The position numbers were made by a program, and so were the translations under genes. A model generated the notes under the pieces. It was not told where the DNA came from. It saw nothing but the letters and a program-made list of their open reading frames with translations, and searched no databases. DNA of 11,826 nucleotides from assembly GCA_964580655.1 (NCBI GenBank), contig CAZOMR010000090.1, forward strand, positions 1 through 11,826, read 5' to 3'. Shown here piece by piece: positions 1 to 6,074 of this stretch (position 1 is the first letter of the stretch; the number at the start of each line of letters is the position of its first letter). The DNA is from CAZOMR01 sp964580655 (GTDB lineage: Bacteria; RBG-13-61-14; CAZOMR01).

Positions 1-24
1 TTATAGGCCTGATGCCAGTTGTAG

Positions 25-45
25 GGGCGACTCGGGGAGTCGCCC
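25..45. repeat. Perfect 9-bp palindrome, REP-like element
   Basis: The arms GGGCGACTC (25-33) and GAGTCGCCC (37-45) are exact reverse complements around a 3-nt GGG loop. They sit in gene-free sequence about 300 bp beyond the end of the sulfatase-like gene. The GC-rich stem, tiny loop and intergenic site resemble repetitive extragenic palindromes. The inner arm GCGACT/AGTCGC is shared with the palindrome at 9665-9678. No T-tract follows, so it is not a classical intrinsic terminator. A dispersed-repeat identity is inferred, as there is only one copy of this exact form here. Confidence 0.55.
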
Positions 46-98
46 GTACATTTTAAAGGTGTTGAGTGGAGTTGAAAGCGGGCTGAAATATTTTCAAC

Positions 99-340
99 GT
101 GCAAGAAAGTGGGGTCAAATAATAGTGCAAGGTTCTGAGTTCAGAGTTCATGGTGAGTCGAGACTAAATTCTTCCTCCAGGTTTCGGCACAGCCTCAACT
201 TGCACATTTATTTTCCTGGCTACTGGATACTGGCTACTTTTAAATAATTCTCTGCGTTCTTTGTGTCTCTGTGGTGAGAAAATCTTTCAATCTGCGTAAT
301 CCTCCGGATCTTCGATCTGTGTAATCTGCGGATAATACTT
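99..340. repeat. Gene-free spacer of degenerate short repeats
   Basis: No credible gene was found in 1-349. The stretch holds several short repeats: GTGCAAG twice (99-105 and 125-131) flanking an AAGTGGGGTCAAAT string; a triple heptamer CTGGCTA/CTGGATA/CTGGCTA (216-236); a segment (249-277) whose reverse complement is of the CCACAGAGACACA type; and an AATCTGCG...AATCTGCGGAT segment (289-333). From memory, strings like the last two recur as dispersed intergenic repeats in many environmental bacterial genomes. Within the window, the CACAGAG string also occurs at 8727-8784. The open reading frame at 59-247 in this stretch is low-complexity and looks non-coding. Confidence 0.5.
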
Positions 341-349
341 TGCGTTCCT

Positions 350-1768
350 CTAATTCAGGTATCCCAGTGCCTTGAGCTTCTTTCTAGTCTCTTCATCCAG
401 TTCAGCCGCTTTCTTCGGCTCCTTTAGTAACTCCTTCATCTTCTGGGCCATATATTCAATCTGCTTGTGAATCTCCTCTGGAAAGTCCCTGTCCTGGCCG
501 AAGACATTCTTCATCTCCAGCGGGTCCTTTTCCAGGTTATAGACCTCTATCCTGCCGAACTGGTTGATTATCATCTTGTAATTGTTCGCATAGAAACACT
601 GCTGTTGGGGTCCGAAATGAAGATTCTCGCTTATGATGATATGGGGGGGGACCGCTATCGTGGCAGGGTGCGAGATAAAGCCCTCGCCGTCAGTCCGGAT
701 CGGAAGGGTCCATCCGAGGAATCCTATAATGGACGGAAAGAGGTCTGTGAGGCTGACTCTCTCTTTGATCACCTGGCCAGTATTGAGGGAATGAGGGAAC
801 CTCATGATCAGGGGCACATTAAGGACTTCCCGGTGCAGGGTGTGGCCGTGCTCAAAGCCAGAGTGGTCCCAGAACTCCTCGCCATGGTCAGCGGTGGCTA
901 TGATCAGGCTGGTATCATATAGACCCCTGGTTTTTAAATAATCAAAGAAATTCCCGATGCTCGCATCTACAGAAGCGATCTCGCCGTCATAAAGCCCGAT
1001 AGCAAATTCCCTGTCCTCGGAACTCAAGGCCGCCTTGCCTGAGCGGATGTCTTTTAGTTCCGGGTCAAAGGGCGGGACCAGTTTGCCTTTATAGCCATAG
1101 ATATACGGAGCGAGGAATTCGACAGGAGGGTCATATGCCAGATGCACGTCGAAAAAGTGCACGACCATGAAAAAACCCTTTTTCGATTTTTCACGGTCTT
1201 CCAGCCACCTGATAGCTCGCGCCACCACAACATTAGCCCTCCGGATGTTACGATTATCTCCGGGCGCATAGTCATAGAGATCAAAACCCCGGTTAAGCCC
1301 GAAGTCCGGGTGCACGAACGGGTTCTGGAAGAAGCCGACCGTGGAATAGCCTTTTTGCTGAAAGATTTCAGCCAGAGTGAGGATGCTCTCGTTCATTATG
1401 GAAAGGCGCCGATCCTCCATGGTATACGGGTCAAGATGTATCCCGGCCTGATGTGTTGAGGGGTTCTGGCCGGTGAGTATGCTTGCGATGGATGGAAGGG
1501 TCCACGGACATGAGGATACAGCCTGCTCGAAGCGCACCCCGTCTTTGGCCAGGGCATCCAGGTTCGGCGTGGTCTCGCGCTCGTATCCATAACAGCTTAC
1601 ATGGTCCTGGCGCAGGGTATCAATGATGATCAGGATGACATTGGTCTCCTGAGGGCTTCGCCGACATTGGCCCAGGTTCATCACGAAAAGCAAACCAAGA
1701 GCCATAAGAAAGGTCCTGCGGATATGCATGATCAGCTTACTTGAATTCATGTTCCACCTGCTTTTCAA
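350..1768 (-). CDS. Exported sulfatase/alkaline-phosphatase-superfamily hydrolase with Thr at the nucleophile position
   Basis: The 472-residue protein has the sulfatase fold in its usual order. There is a positively charged N-terminus with a hydrophobic segment (about residues 18-32), then the metal-site strand NVILIIIDTLR (Asp50), the nucleophile loop TLPSIASILTG (90-100), HFFDVH (204-209), ADHGE (Asp294, His295) and a C-terminal LKALGYLN. In the classical CxPSR signature, Thr90 replaces the formylglycine-forming Cys/Ser and Ile94 replaces Arg. Formylglycine chemistry is therefore unlikely. Thr nucleophiles are known in LtaS and EptA/MCR-type members of this superfamily, so phosphoester transfer or hydrolysis is possible. 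Cys35 follows the hydrophobic segment, but LGQC is a poor lipobox. The TTG start has an AAAGGAG ribosome site 8 nt upstream; ATG at 1750 is an alternative. It begins 3 bp after the neighbouring DUF35 gene, as the last gene of the operon. Substrate unknown. Confidence 0.88.
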   Translation of the reverse strand: MKSRWNMNSSKLIMHIRRTFLMALGLLFVMNLGQCRRSPQETNVILIIIDTLRQDHVSCYGYERETTPNLDALAKDGVRFEQAVSSCPWTLPSIASILTGQNPSTHQAGIHLDPYTMEDRRLSIMNESILTLAEIFQQKGYSTVGFFQNPFVHPDFGLNRGFDLYDYAPGDNRNIRRANVVVARAIRWLEDREKSKKGFFMVVHFFDVHLAYDPPVEFLAPYIYGYKGKLVPPFDPELKDIRSGKAALSSEDREFAIGLYDGEIASVDASIGNFFDYLKTRGLYDTSLIIATADHGEEFWDHSGFEHGHTLHREVLNVPLIMRFPHSLNTGQVIKERVSLTDLFPSIIGFLGWTLPIRTDGEGFISHPATIAVPPHIIISENLHFGPQQQCFYANNYKMIINQFGRIEVYNLEKDPLEMKNVFGQDRDFPEEIHKQIEYMAQKMKELLKEPKKAAELDEETRKKLKALGYLN

Positions 1769-1771
1769 TCT

Positions 1772-2230
1772 TCATTCTCCTTTTATGGGCCGAAAATATT
1801 TTATGTCAAGGATGTGTCCGTGTCTTCTTTCCCGGAACACCGGCTCAACGCGCATTCCTATGGTTAAATCCTTTTCATCCACTTCCCCGATAAGATGCGC
1901 CAGCCCGGTATCAGCACCTTCCAGCTTGATCACTGCCAGGATAAATGGAACATCCATCGGCTGGATCGGCTCAGGGTAATTCACTACAGTGAAGGTCTCT
2001 ACAATTCCCCTGCCGGAAAGCTCCACCCATTCCGAAAGCTCTGAAAAGCATCTGCCGCAGGTGGCGCGTGGAGGGACATAGACAAGACCGCACTTATTGC
2101 ACCGAATACCCATGAGCTTCTTTTCATCGCTCAGCGCAGTCAGAAACCGGCTTGCCACAGGCCCGGCAGAATAATTATAGGGCACCTGCATGACCTGTTC
2201 GAAGATCAATATCTCATTATTCTCTCCCAA
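1772..2230 (-). CDS. Zn-ribbon OB-fold (DUF35) protein, copy 2
   Basis: About 152 residues. The order is typical of DUF35: an N-terminal helix (ASRFLTALSDEKKLMG), a rubredoxin-like zinc ribbon CNKC...CGRC (Cys44, 47, 58, 61 from the chosen start), then an OB-fold ending DIKYFRPIKGE. DUF35 proteins bind thiolase-superfamily enzymes and hold or channel CoA thioesters, as in archaeal thiolase/HMG-CoA synthase complexes and the Ltp2-ChsH2 aldolase. The protein is clearly paralogous to the gene just upstream (shared SEWVE, YVPPR/YIPPR, GMRVE and KYFRP/KWFRP blocks). I chose the TTG at 2230 because AAGGAG lies 7 nt upstream and it clears the previous stop. The longer GTG start at 2269 would overlap the previous gene and add a non-conserved 13-residue head. 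It is probably a non-catalytic partner of one of the thiolase-like proteins. Confidence 0.88.
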   Translation of the reverse strand: MGENNEILIFEQVMQVPYNYSAGPVASRFLTALSDEKKLMGIRCNKCGLVYVPPRATCGRCFSELSEWVELSGRGIVETFTVVNYPEPIQPMDVPFILAVIKLEGADTGLAHLIGEVDEKDLTIGMRVEPVFRERRHGHILDIKYFRPIKGE

Positions 2231-2247
2231 GAGTCCACTCCTTGAGT

Positions 2248-2715
2248 CTATTCTACGGGTCGGAACCACTTAATGTCTGTGAGCGCGCCTTCGCGCTTTT
2301 CCTGAAAAACAGCCTCCACACGCATCCCGGGCCGGAGCTTTTGCCGGTCACTTTCAGAGAGGAAATGCTGGAGGCGTGAATCAGCACCGTCAAGTTTAAT
2401 GAGCCCGTACCCGTATGGGACAGGCCTCTTTTTCCCGGTCATGGGATCAAGGAATGTGAAGTAAACCACGGTATAGCACTCAAGCACGCCCTGCGGGCCT
2501 ATCTCCACCCATTCGCTGGTCAGGGCAAAGCAGGGCCCGCACACGGGCCGCGGGGGAATGTAGACATGCCCGCACTTAGAGCACTTGCGGCCGTATATCT
2601 TCTGCTCGTCCCTCAATGCCTTGAAAAAGAAACTCCCAAGTCGCCCGCAGGAATAATGATACGGATACCTCGCAGGAGAACTCACATCAAGAAAATTCAC
2701 CGCCTGGTTATTCAC
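2248..2715 (-). CDS. Zn-ribbon OB-fold (DUF35) protein, copy 1
   Basis: 155 residues. There is an N-terminal helix (SFFFKALRDEQKIYG), a zinc ribbon CSKC...CGPC (Cys45, 48, 59, 62), and an OB-fold running to TDIKWFRPVE. The linker between OB strands (FLDPMTGKKRPVPYGYG) is longer than in copy 2, a difference that could set partner specificity. The start is GTG with AAAGGA 6 nt upstream. The gene begins 14 bp after the stop of the thiolase-like gene, the usual arrangement for DUF35/thiolase pairs, where both form one complex. Assigning this copy to the adjacent thiolase-like protein is a guess from gene order. It is unlikely to be a free-standing enzyme. Confidence 0.9.
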   Translation of the reverse strand: MNNQAVNFLDVSSPARYPYHYSCGRLGSFFFKALRDEQKIYGRKCSKCGHVYIPPRPVCGPCFALTSEWVEIGPQGVLECYTVVYFTFLDPMTGKKRPVPYGYGLIKLDGADSRLQHFLSESDRQKLRPGMRVEAVFQEKREGALTDIKWFRPVE

Positions 2716-2729
2716 GGAAAATCCTTTCC

Positions 2730-3884
2730 TCAGTCCCCTTCAAGGATTGTTAGCTCGCTCCAGAAGCTTCCGCCGAAACCTGTTGCGAGCGCGGTCTTCG
2801 CGCCTTCCACCTGTCGGTCGCATCCCTTGCCCATTACCTGGATCGCGGCCTCGGCCACCCGGATCATGGCGGTTGCGCCTATGCAGTTCGTGGAGATGAC
2901 ACCGCCTGAAGGATTGACCGGAAGCTCGCCCGACATCTCGGTGGCGCCTGAGTCCATAAGCCTTCCGCCCTGGCCCAGCTCGCAAAATCCCAGGGCCTCA
3001 TACCAGGCGAGTTCCGCGAATGTGCACGGCTCATAAAGCTCGGCCACATCCAGTTCCTTGAGCGGGTCCTTGATACCTGCCTGAGCATAGGCATCCTTTG
3101 ATGCATGATGCAAAGTCCGCATGTTGATGAGCAAGGGCAGGTCCGAGTTAAAGGGCTGGTCATGACATGTGGCAACCGCCTTGAACCAGGCCGGCCGGTT
3201 CGGACTCTTCTTCCTTGCAACATCCTCGCTTGCAACGATCATGGCGCAGGCCCCGTCCGAGGTCGGGCACATGTCCAACAGCTTGATCGGATATGCAAGC
3301 GGCCTTGAGTTGAGCACATCATCAATCGTTATCTCTGCGCGCAAATGAGCATAAGGATTGTGCAGGGCGTTCCCGCGGTTCTTTACCGCCACCCTGGCCG
3401 CCTGGTTCTCTGTGATGCCGAACTTGTTCATGTATTCGCTCGCGGCCAGTGCAAATGTGCCGATGGCGCCGGACATGGTCGCTCGCTCGAAGAGCGGATC
3501 AGCCTGGAAGATCAGCCCGGCCGTGGTATCCCCGTCGGACTGCTTTTCCCATGCGATGCAGAGCACGCAATCAAACATCCCGCTTGCCACATGATAGAAC
3601 CCGGCATGGGCCACGCTCGCGCCGGTGGTTCCTCCGGTGGTTATCTTCATCGCGTGTTTGAGGTATGATCCGGTGCCGTCAACTGCCCAGAGGTCTGCAT
3701 TGTAAACCCCTTCAAAGTGCTCCATGTTCCCGATGAGCACCGCATCCACATCCGCCATGGTTATTTCAGCATCATTCAGGCAGTCAATGACAGCCTCGTG
3801 TATCAACTCCACGATGTTCACATCCCTGCGTTTGGACTTATGTATGGTCTGCCCGGTGCCTATGATCCCTGCACGCCTTGCCAT
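2730..3884 (-). CDS. Thiolase-superfamily protein lacking the catalytic Cys and His (DUF35-linked), copy B
   Basis: 384 residues covering a full two-half thiolase fold of the SCP-x/lipid-transfer type, with the family landmarks AGIIGTGQT, DVDAVLIGN, TSDGACAMIVASEDVA, PVNPSGGV and C-terminal LTILEGD. The key residues differ from true thiolases. GTTG (85-88) stands where the nucleophilic Cys motif CASG belongs. ELYEPCTF (Tyr284) replaces the usual EL/VHDxF histidine. TNCIGATA (Asn333) replaces GHPxGATG. Automatic annotation would probably say acetyl-CoA acetyltransferase, but thiolysis or Claisen condensation by the normal mechanism looks impossible. Ltp2, a cysteine-less thiolase-fold retro-aldolase that needs a DUF35 partner, is the nearest precedent I know. 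The ATG start has GAGGG just upstream. The gene lies 22 bp behind copy A and 14 bp before a DUF35 gene. It is probably cytoplasmic and acts on an acyl-CoA; the substrate is unknown. Confidence 0.87.
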   Translation of the reverse strand: MARRAGIIGTGQTIHKSKRRDVNIVELIHEAVIDCLNDAEITMADVDAVLIGNMEHFEGVYNADLWAVDGTGSYLKHAMKITTGGTTGASVAHAGFYHVASGMFDCVLCIAWEKQSDGDTTAGLIFQADPLFERATMSGAIGTFALAASEYMNKFGITENQAARVAVKNRGNALHNPYAHLRAEITIDDVLNSRPLAYPIKLLDMCPTSDGACAMIVASEDVARKKSPNRPAWFKAVATCHDQPFNSDLPLLINMRTLHHASKDAYAQAGIKDPLKELDVAELYEPCTFAELAWYEALGFCELGQGGRLMDSGATEMSGELPVNPSGGVISTNCIGATAMIRVAEAAIQVMGKGCDRQVEGAKTALATGFGGSFWSELTILEGD

Positions 3885-3906
3885 TAATCCCTCTCTTGAA
3901 TAAGCA

Positions 3907-5055
3907 TCACTTTTTCCTGAGCAAGATCACGCACTGGCTCTGCCCGCACGGACCGTATGACCCTTGCGCCAAAGCGGTGCGAACACGCTTCTTTACCTGG
4001 TGCCGACCCGCGTCCCCGCGTATCTGCCGGGCCGCCTCGATCACCCTTGTCAGACCTGAAACGCATAAAGGGTTTCCGCCAAGCACACCTCCGGAAGGGT
4101 TCACAGGCTGTTTGCCATCAGCCAATGTTCTCCCGGACTCCAAAAGCCTGGCTCCCCCTCCCGGATCACAAAGCCCCAGTGCTTCCGAATACAAAAGCTC
4201 CTGAAAGCTGAAGTAGTTGGAGAGCTCCACCAGGTCTATCTCGCGTCCGGGGTTTTTTATTCCGGCCATGGAGTATGCCTTTTTGGCCGCTTGCGAAAGC
4301 GCTTTAGCCTCGGCAAGGTCGCGGTCTCCAAGATAATAGCTGTCAAGTGCAACGCCGGCCCCGGCAATCCAGACAGGCCTGTCCGTCCACTTTCTGGCCA
4401 CATCCTCGCAAGCCAGCATCAGGGCGCAGGCTCCGTCCGCGGGCATATACGCCTCAAGCTCATGGACAGGGCTTGCAAGCATCTGCGAATTCAACACATC
4501 CTCCAAGGTTGTATTTCTCCCGCGAAAGACATTGTCGTTCTTTCTGGCCTGGGTCAGTGCCTTGGCCGCGGCTGTTGCGCACTGCTCAGGAGAGATGCCC
4601 CAGCGATGCATATACCTCCTGGCCTGGAGCGCCGCGGAATTGAGCTCGTCAAAACCAAGAGCGCGCTGAAAGATGGGATCGAACATACCGTTGGCGATAA
4701 TATTCTGCGCTCCCTCGCTCATCTTGCAGTGAGCAAGCACCAGGCAGGTCCGGTATTTGCCGGACAGAATCCGCATCATGCCGTAGAAAACTGCCTGTGC
4801 CCCGTCCCCGGCTACCTTGGCCTCGGATTTGAGATAAGCGCCTTCCACCTCGGGTATGCTTCGGTTGGAGATAGTGCGTCCGTCAAGGAAATCCTGGGAG
4901 CAGGACACGATGTTGTCCACATCATTGATCTCCATTCCCAGAGTCTCAAGCAGGCCGCTCGTAACCTCGTAAACCATCTCGGTGATGTGATGGTCCCGCT
5001 TCTCCCGCTCATATCTCGTCTGAAAAGTCCCGATAATAGCAACGCGATCAGCCAT
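3907..5055 (-). CDS. Thiolase-superfamily protein lacking the catalytic Cys and His (DUF35-linked), copy A
   Basis: 382 residues, same fold as the next gene but well diverged. Landmarks are VAIIGTFQT, DVDNIVSCSQDFLDG, PADGACALMLACEDVA, QPVNPSGGV and the C-terminal strand CVILLRKK. Where thiolases have the nucleophilic Cys there is AGDG (82-85). The HDxF histidine position is Ser279 (ELSNYF), and GHPxG has become GNPLC (Asn328). Its degenerate site differs from that of copy B (Tyr284 there), so the two may form a heteromer in which only one carries catalytic side chains. The ATG start has GAGGAA about 12 nt upstream, a rather long spacing, and no better start is visible. It is the first gene of the tight five-gene block. 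The function is inferred to be a DUF35-dependent acyl-CoA lyase or aldolase subunit; a structural or scaffold role is equally possible. Confidence 0.86.
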   Translation of the reverse strand: MADRVAIIGTFQTRYEREKRDHHITEMVYEVTSGLLETLGMEINDVDNIVSCSQDFLDGRTISNRSIPEVEGAYLKSEAKVAGDGAQAVFYGMMRILSGKYRTCLVLAHCKMSEGAQNIIANGMFDPIFQRALGFDELNSAALQARRYMHRWGISPEQCATAAAKALTQARKNDNVFRGRNTTLEDVLNSQMLASPVHELEAYMPADGACALMLACEDVARKWTDRPVWIAGAGVALDSYYLGDRDLAEAKALSQAAKKAYSMAGIKNPGREIDLVELSNYFSFQELLYSEALGLCDPGGGARLLESGRTLADGKQPVNPSGGVLGGNPLCVSGLTRVIEAARQIRGDAGRHQVKKRVRTALAQGSYGPCGQSQCVILLRKK

Positions 5056-5110
5056 GGTTTGAACTAATTCCTCGCGGATGAATTAATTCTCTTGCAGATG
5101 ATGATAAAAG

Positions 5111-5147
5111 TCAAGGCGGGAAATCAAGAAATCAAGAATCGCCTTGA
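5111..5147. repeat. 8-bp inverted repeat with tandem octamer in its loop
   Basis: TCAAGGCG (5111-5118) and CGCCTTGA (5140-5147) are exact reverse complements. The 21-nt loop contains AAATCAAG twice in tandem. It fills the 95-bp gap between the GDPD stop and the first thiolase-like start. On the minus strand the stem begins 3 nt after the GDPD stop codon and is followed by CTTTTATC, so it could end or attenuate GDPD transcription. As a palindromic DNA site it could instead be an operator for the thiolase/DUF35 operon. TTGACT on the minus strand just beyond the stem could be a -35 box, but no convincing -10 box follows. Confidence 0.45.
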
Positions 5148-5150
5148 AGC

Positions 5151-5924
5151 TCAAGGCTCTCCTGGGCCGCAAAGTAATTCAGGATGATCAGTCTGGATAG
5201 CATCCAGCCCTATCCGCTTTTGCCTTTCGATTTTTTCTGGCTCATTGACCGGCATGGTGATCACCTTAAGGCCCAGCTTGTGAGCACGAGAAACCACGCG
5301 CTTTGTAGCAAGAGGGTAGAGTGTGCCGATGAAGTCCGCCCCGAGCCTCCTTGCCTGGCCCAGCGTGAGCACCGCAAGCGGCCAGGCCGGGTCCGTAACT
5401 ATCTCAGGCCGCCTGGTCTCAATGTATTTGACCCCGGCCTTGGTGTAAAAGCCCATGAACACCTTGTCCGCCATATTGTATTTATCGAGTAATTCAAGCA
5501 TCGCATCAAGGCTCTCCGGGGTATATTCCTTGATGTCCAGGTAGACGCCAATGCCGCGCATCTCTGCAAGAGCAAGAACCTCCTCAAGGGTGGGAACCAT
5601 CTCTCCGTGTTCAGTGCTCAGCGCCCGAATTTGAGCCAGGGTCATATCCTTGACCCGGCCGTGGCCGTCCGTGGTACGATCCACCGTGGCATCGTGCATG
5701 ATCACGAAAACGCGGTCCCGCGTCCAGCGCGGATCGCATTCTATGAAATCCATGCCATAGTCCGCGGCAATGGAATAGGCCTTGAGCGTGTTTTCATCAG
5801 CCTCGCGGTTTGCTCCCCGGTGGGCCACATAGATCGGCCTTCCCTCCGGCCAGACCTCGGCCTGCGCAATGCTTGCAAGGACAATCAGAGACAGCAGGAA
5901 TAAATTTACTAATCGAGCCCTCAT
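5151..5924 (-). CDS. Exported glycerophosphodiester phosphodiesterase (GDPD family)
   Basis: 257 residues. It starts with a clear Sec signal peptide (MRAR, hydrophobic core, ASIAQA cleavage site near residue 22), so the enzyme works in the periplasm or outside the cell. The TIM-barrel GDPD signature follows: HRG (His35, Arg36), DENT (Glu44, normally PENT), IECD (Glu62, Asp64), the catalytic second His in MHD (His77), LDIKE, and a C-terminal GLDAIQTDHPELL matching the usual DGIxTDxP end. The family hydrolyses glycerophosphodiesters to sn-glycerol-3-phosphate and an alcohol. The ATG start has AAAGGA about 10 nt upstream and lies 151 bp from the divergent LarA-like gene, with a promoter candidate between them. 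It may be transcribed separately from the downstream thiolase block. The substrate range is not readable from the sequence. Confidence 0.93.
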   Translation of the reverse strand: MRARLVNLFLLSLIVLASIAQAEVWPEGRPIYVAHRGANREADENTLKAYSIAADYGMDFIECDPRWTRDRVFVIMHDATVDRTTDGHGRVKDMTLAQIRALSTEHGEMVPTLEEVLALAEMRGIGVYLDIKEYTPESLDAMLELLDKYNMADKVFMGFYTKAGVKYIETRRPEIVTDPAWPLAVLTLGQARRLGADFIGTLYPLATKRVVSRAHKLGLKVITMPVNEPEKIERQKRIGLDAIQTDHPELLCGPGEP

Positions 5925-5950
5925 TTCTCAAAATTCCTTTCGTTTTGATC

Positions 5951-5979
5951 AGGATAGCAAAGATAGCTGGCCAAAGCAA
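5951..5979 (-). promoter_or_regulatory. Candidate sigma-70-type promoter for the GDPD gene
   Basis: On the minus strand, TTGCTT (5979-5974) and TATCCT (5956-5951) are separated by exactly 17 nt and lie 27-55 bp upstream of the GDPD start codon. Each box matches the consensus at 4 of 6 positions, so this is plausible but unproven. The same divergent gap must also hold the promoter of the LarA-like gene, for which no convincing pair of boxes was found. Confidence 0.4.
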
Positions 5980-6074
5980 TTTGCACTTTGCCACTACAGT
6001 TGCATTTTTCGCGTTGAAAAAAACTTGATTTTTTCGCAAAGATAAAACAATATGATTAAAGGTGCTTTTGCTCG

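Noticed and set aside
99..131. GTGCAAG direct repeats with AAGTGGGGTCAAAT, possible relic of a REP-transposase end
   Set aside because: The resemblance is from memory only; no transposase remnant is in the window, so it is described only as a repeat.
59..247. 62-codon frame in the left spacer
   Set aside because: It runs through simple repeats, has a poor ribosome site and a low-complexity product; probably non-coding.
467..922. 151-codon plus-strand frame inside the sulfatase-like gene
   Set aside because: It is antisense to conserved sulfatase motifs and has no family features of its own.
4291..5067. 258-codon reading frame on the plus strand, opposite thiolase-like copy A
   Set aside because: It mirrors a well-supported gene in the antisense direction, has no recognisable domain, and its translation is just the complement of conserved thiolase codons.
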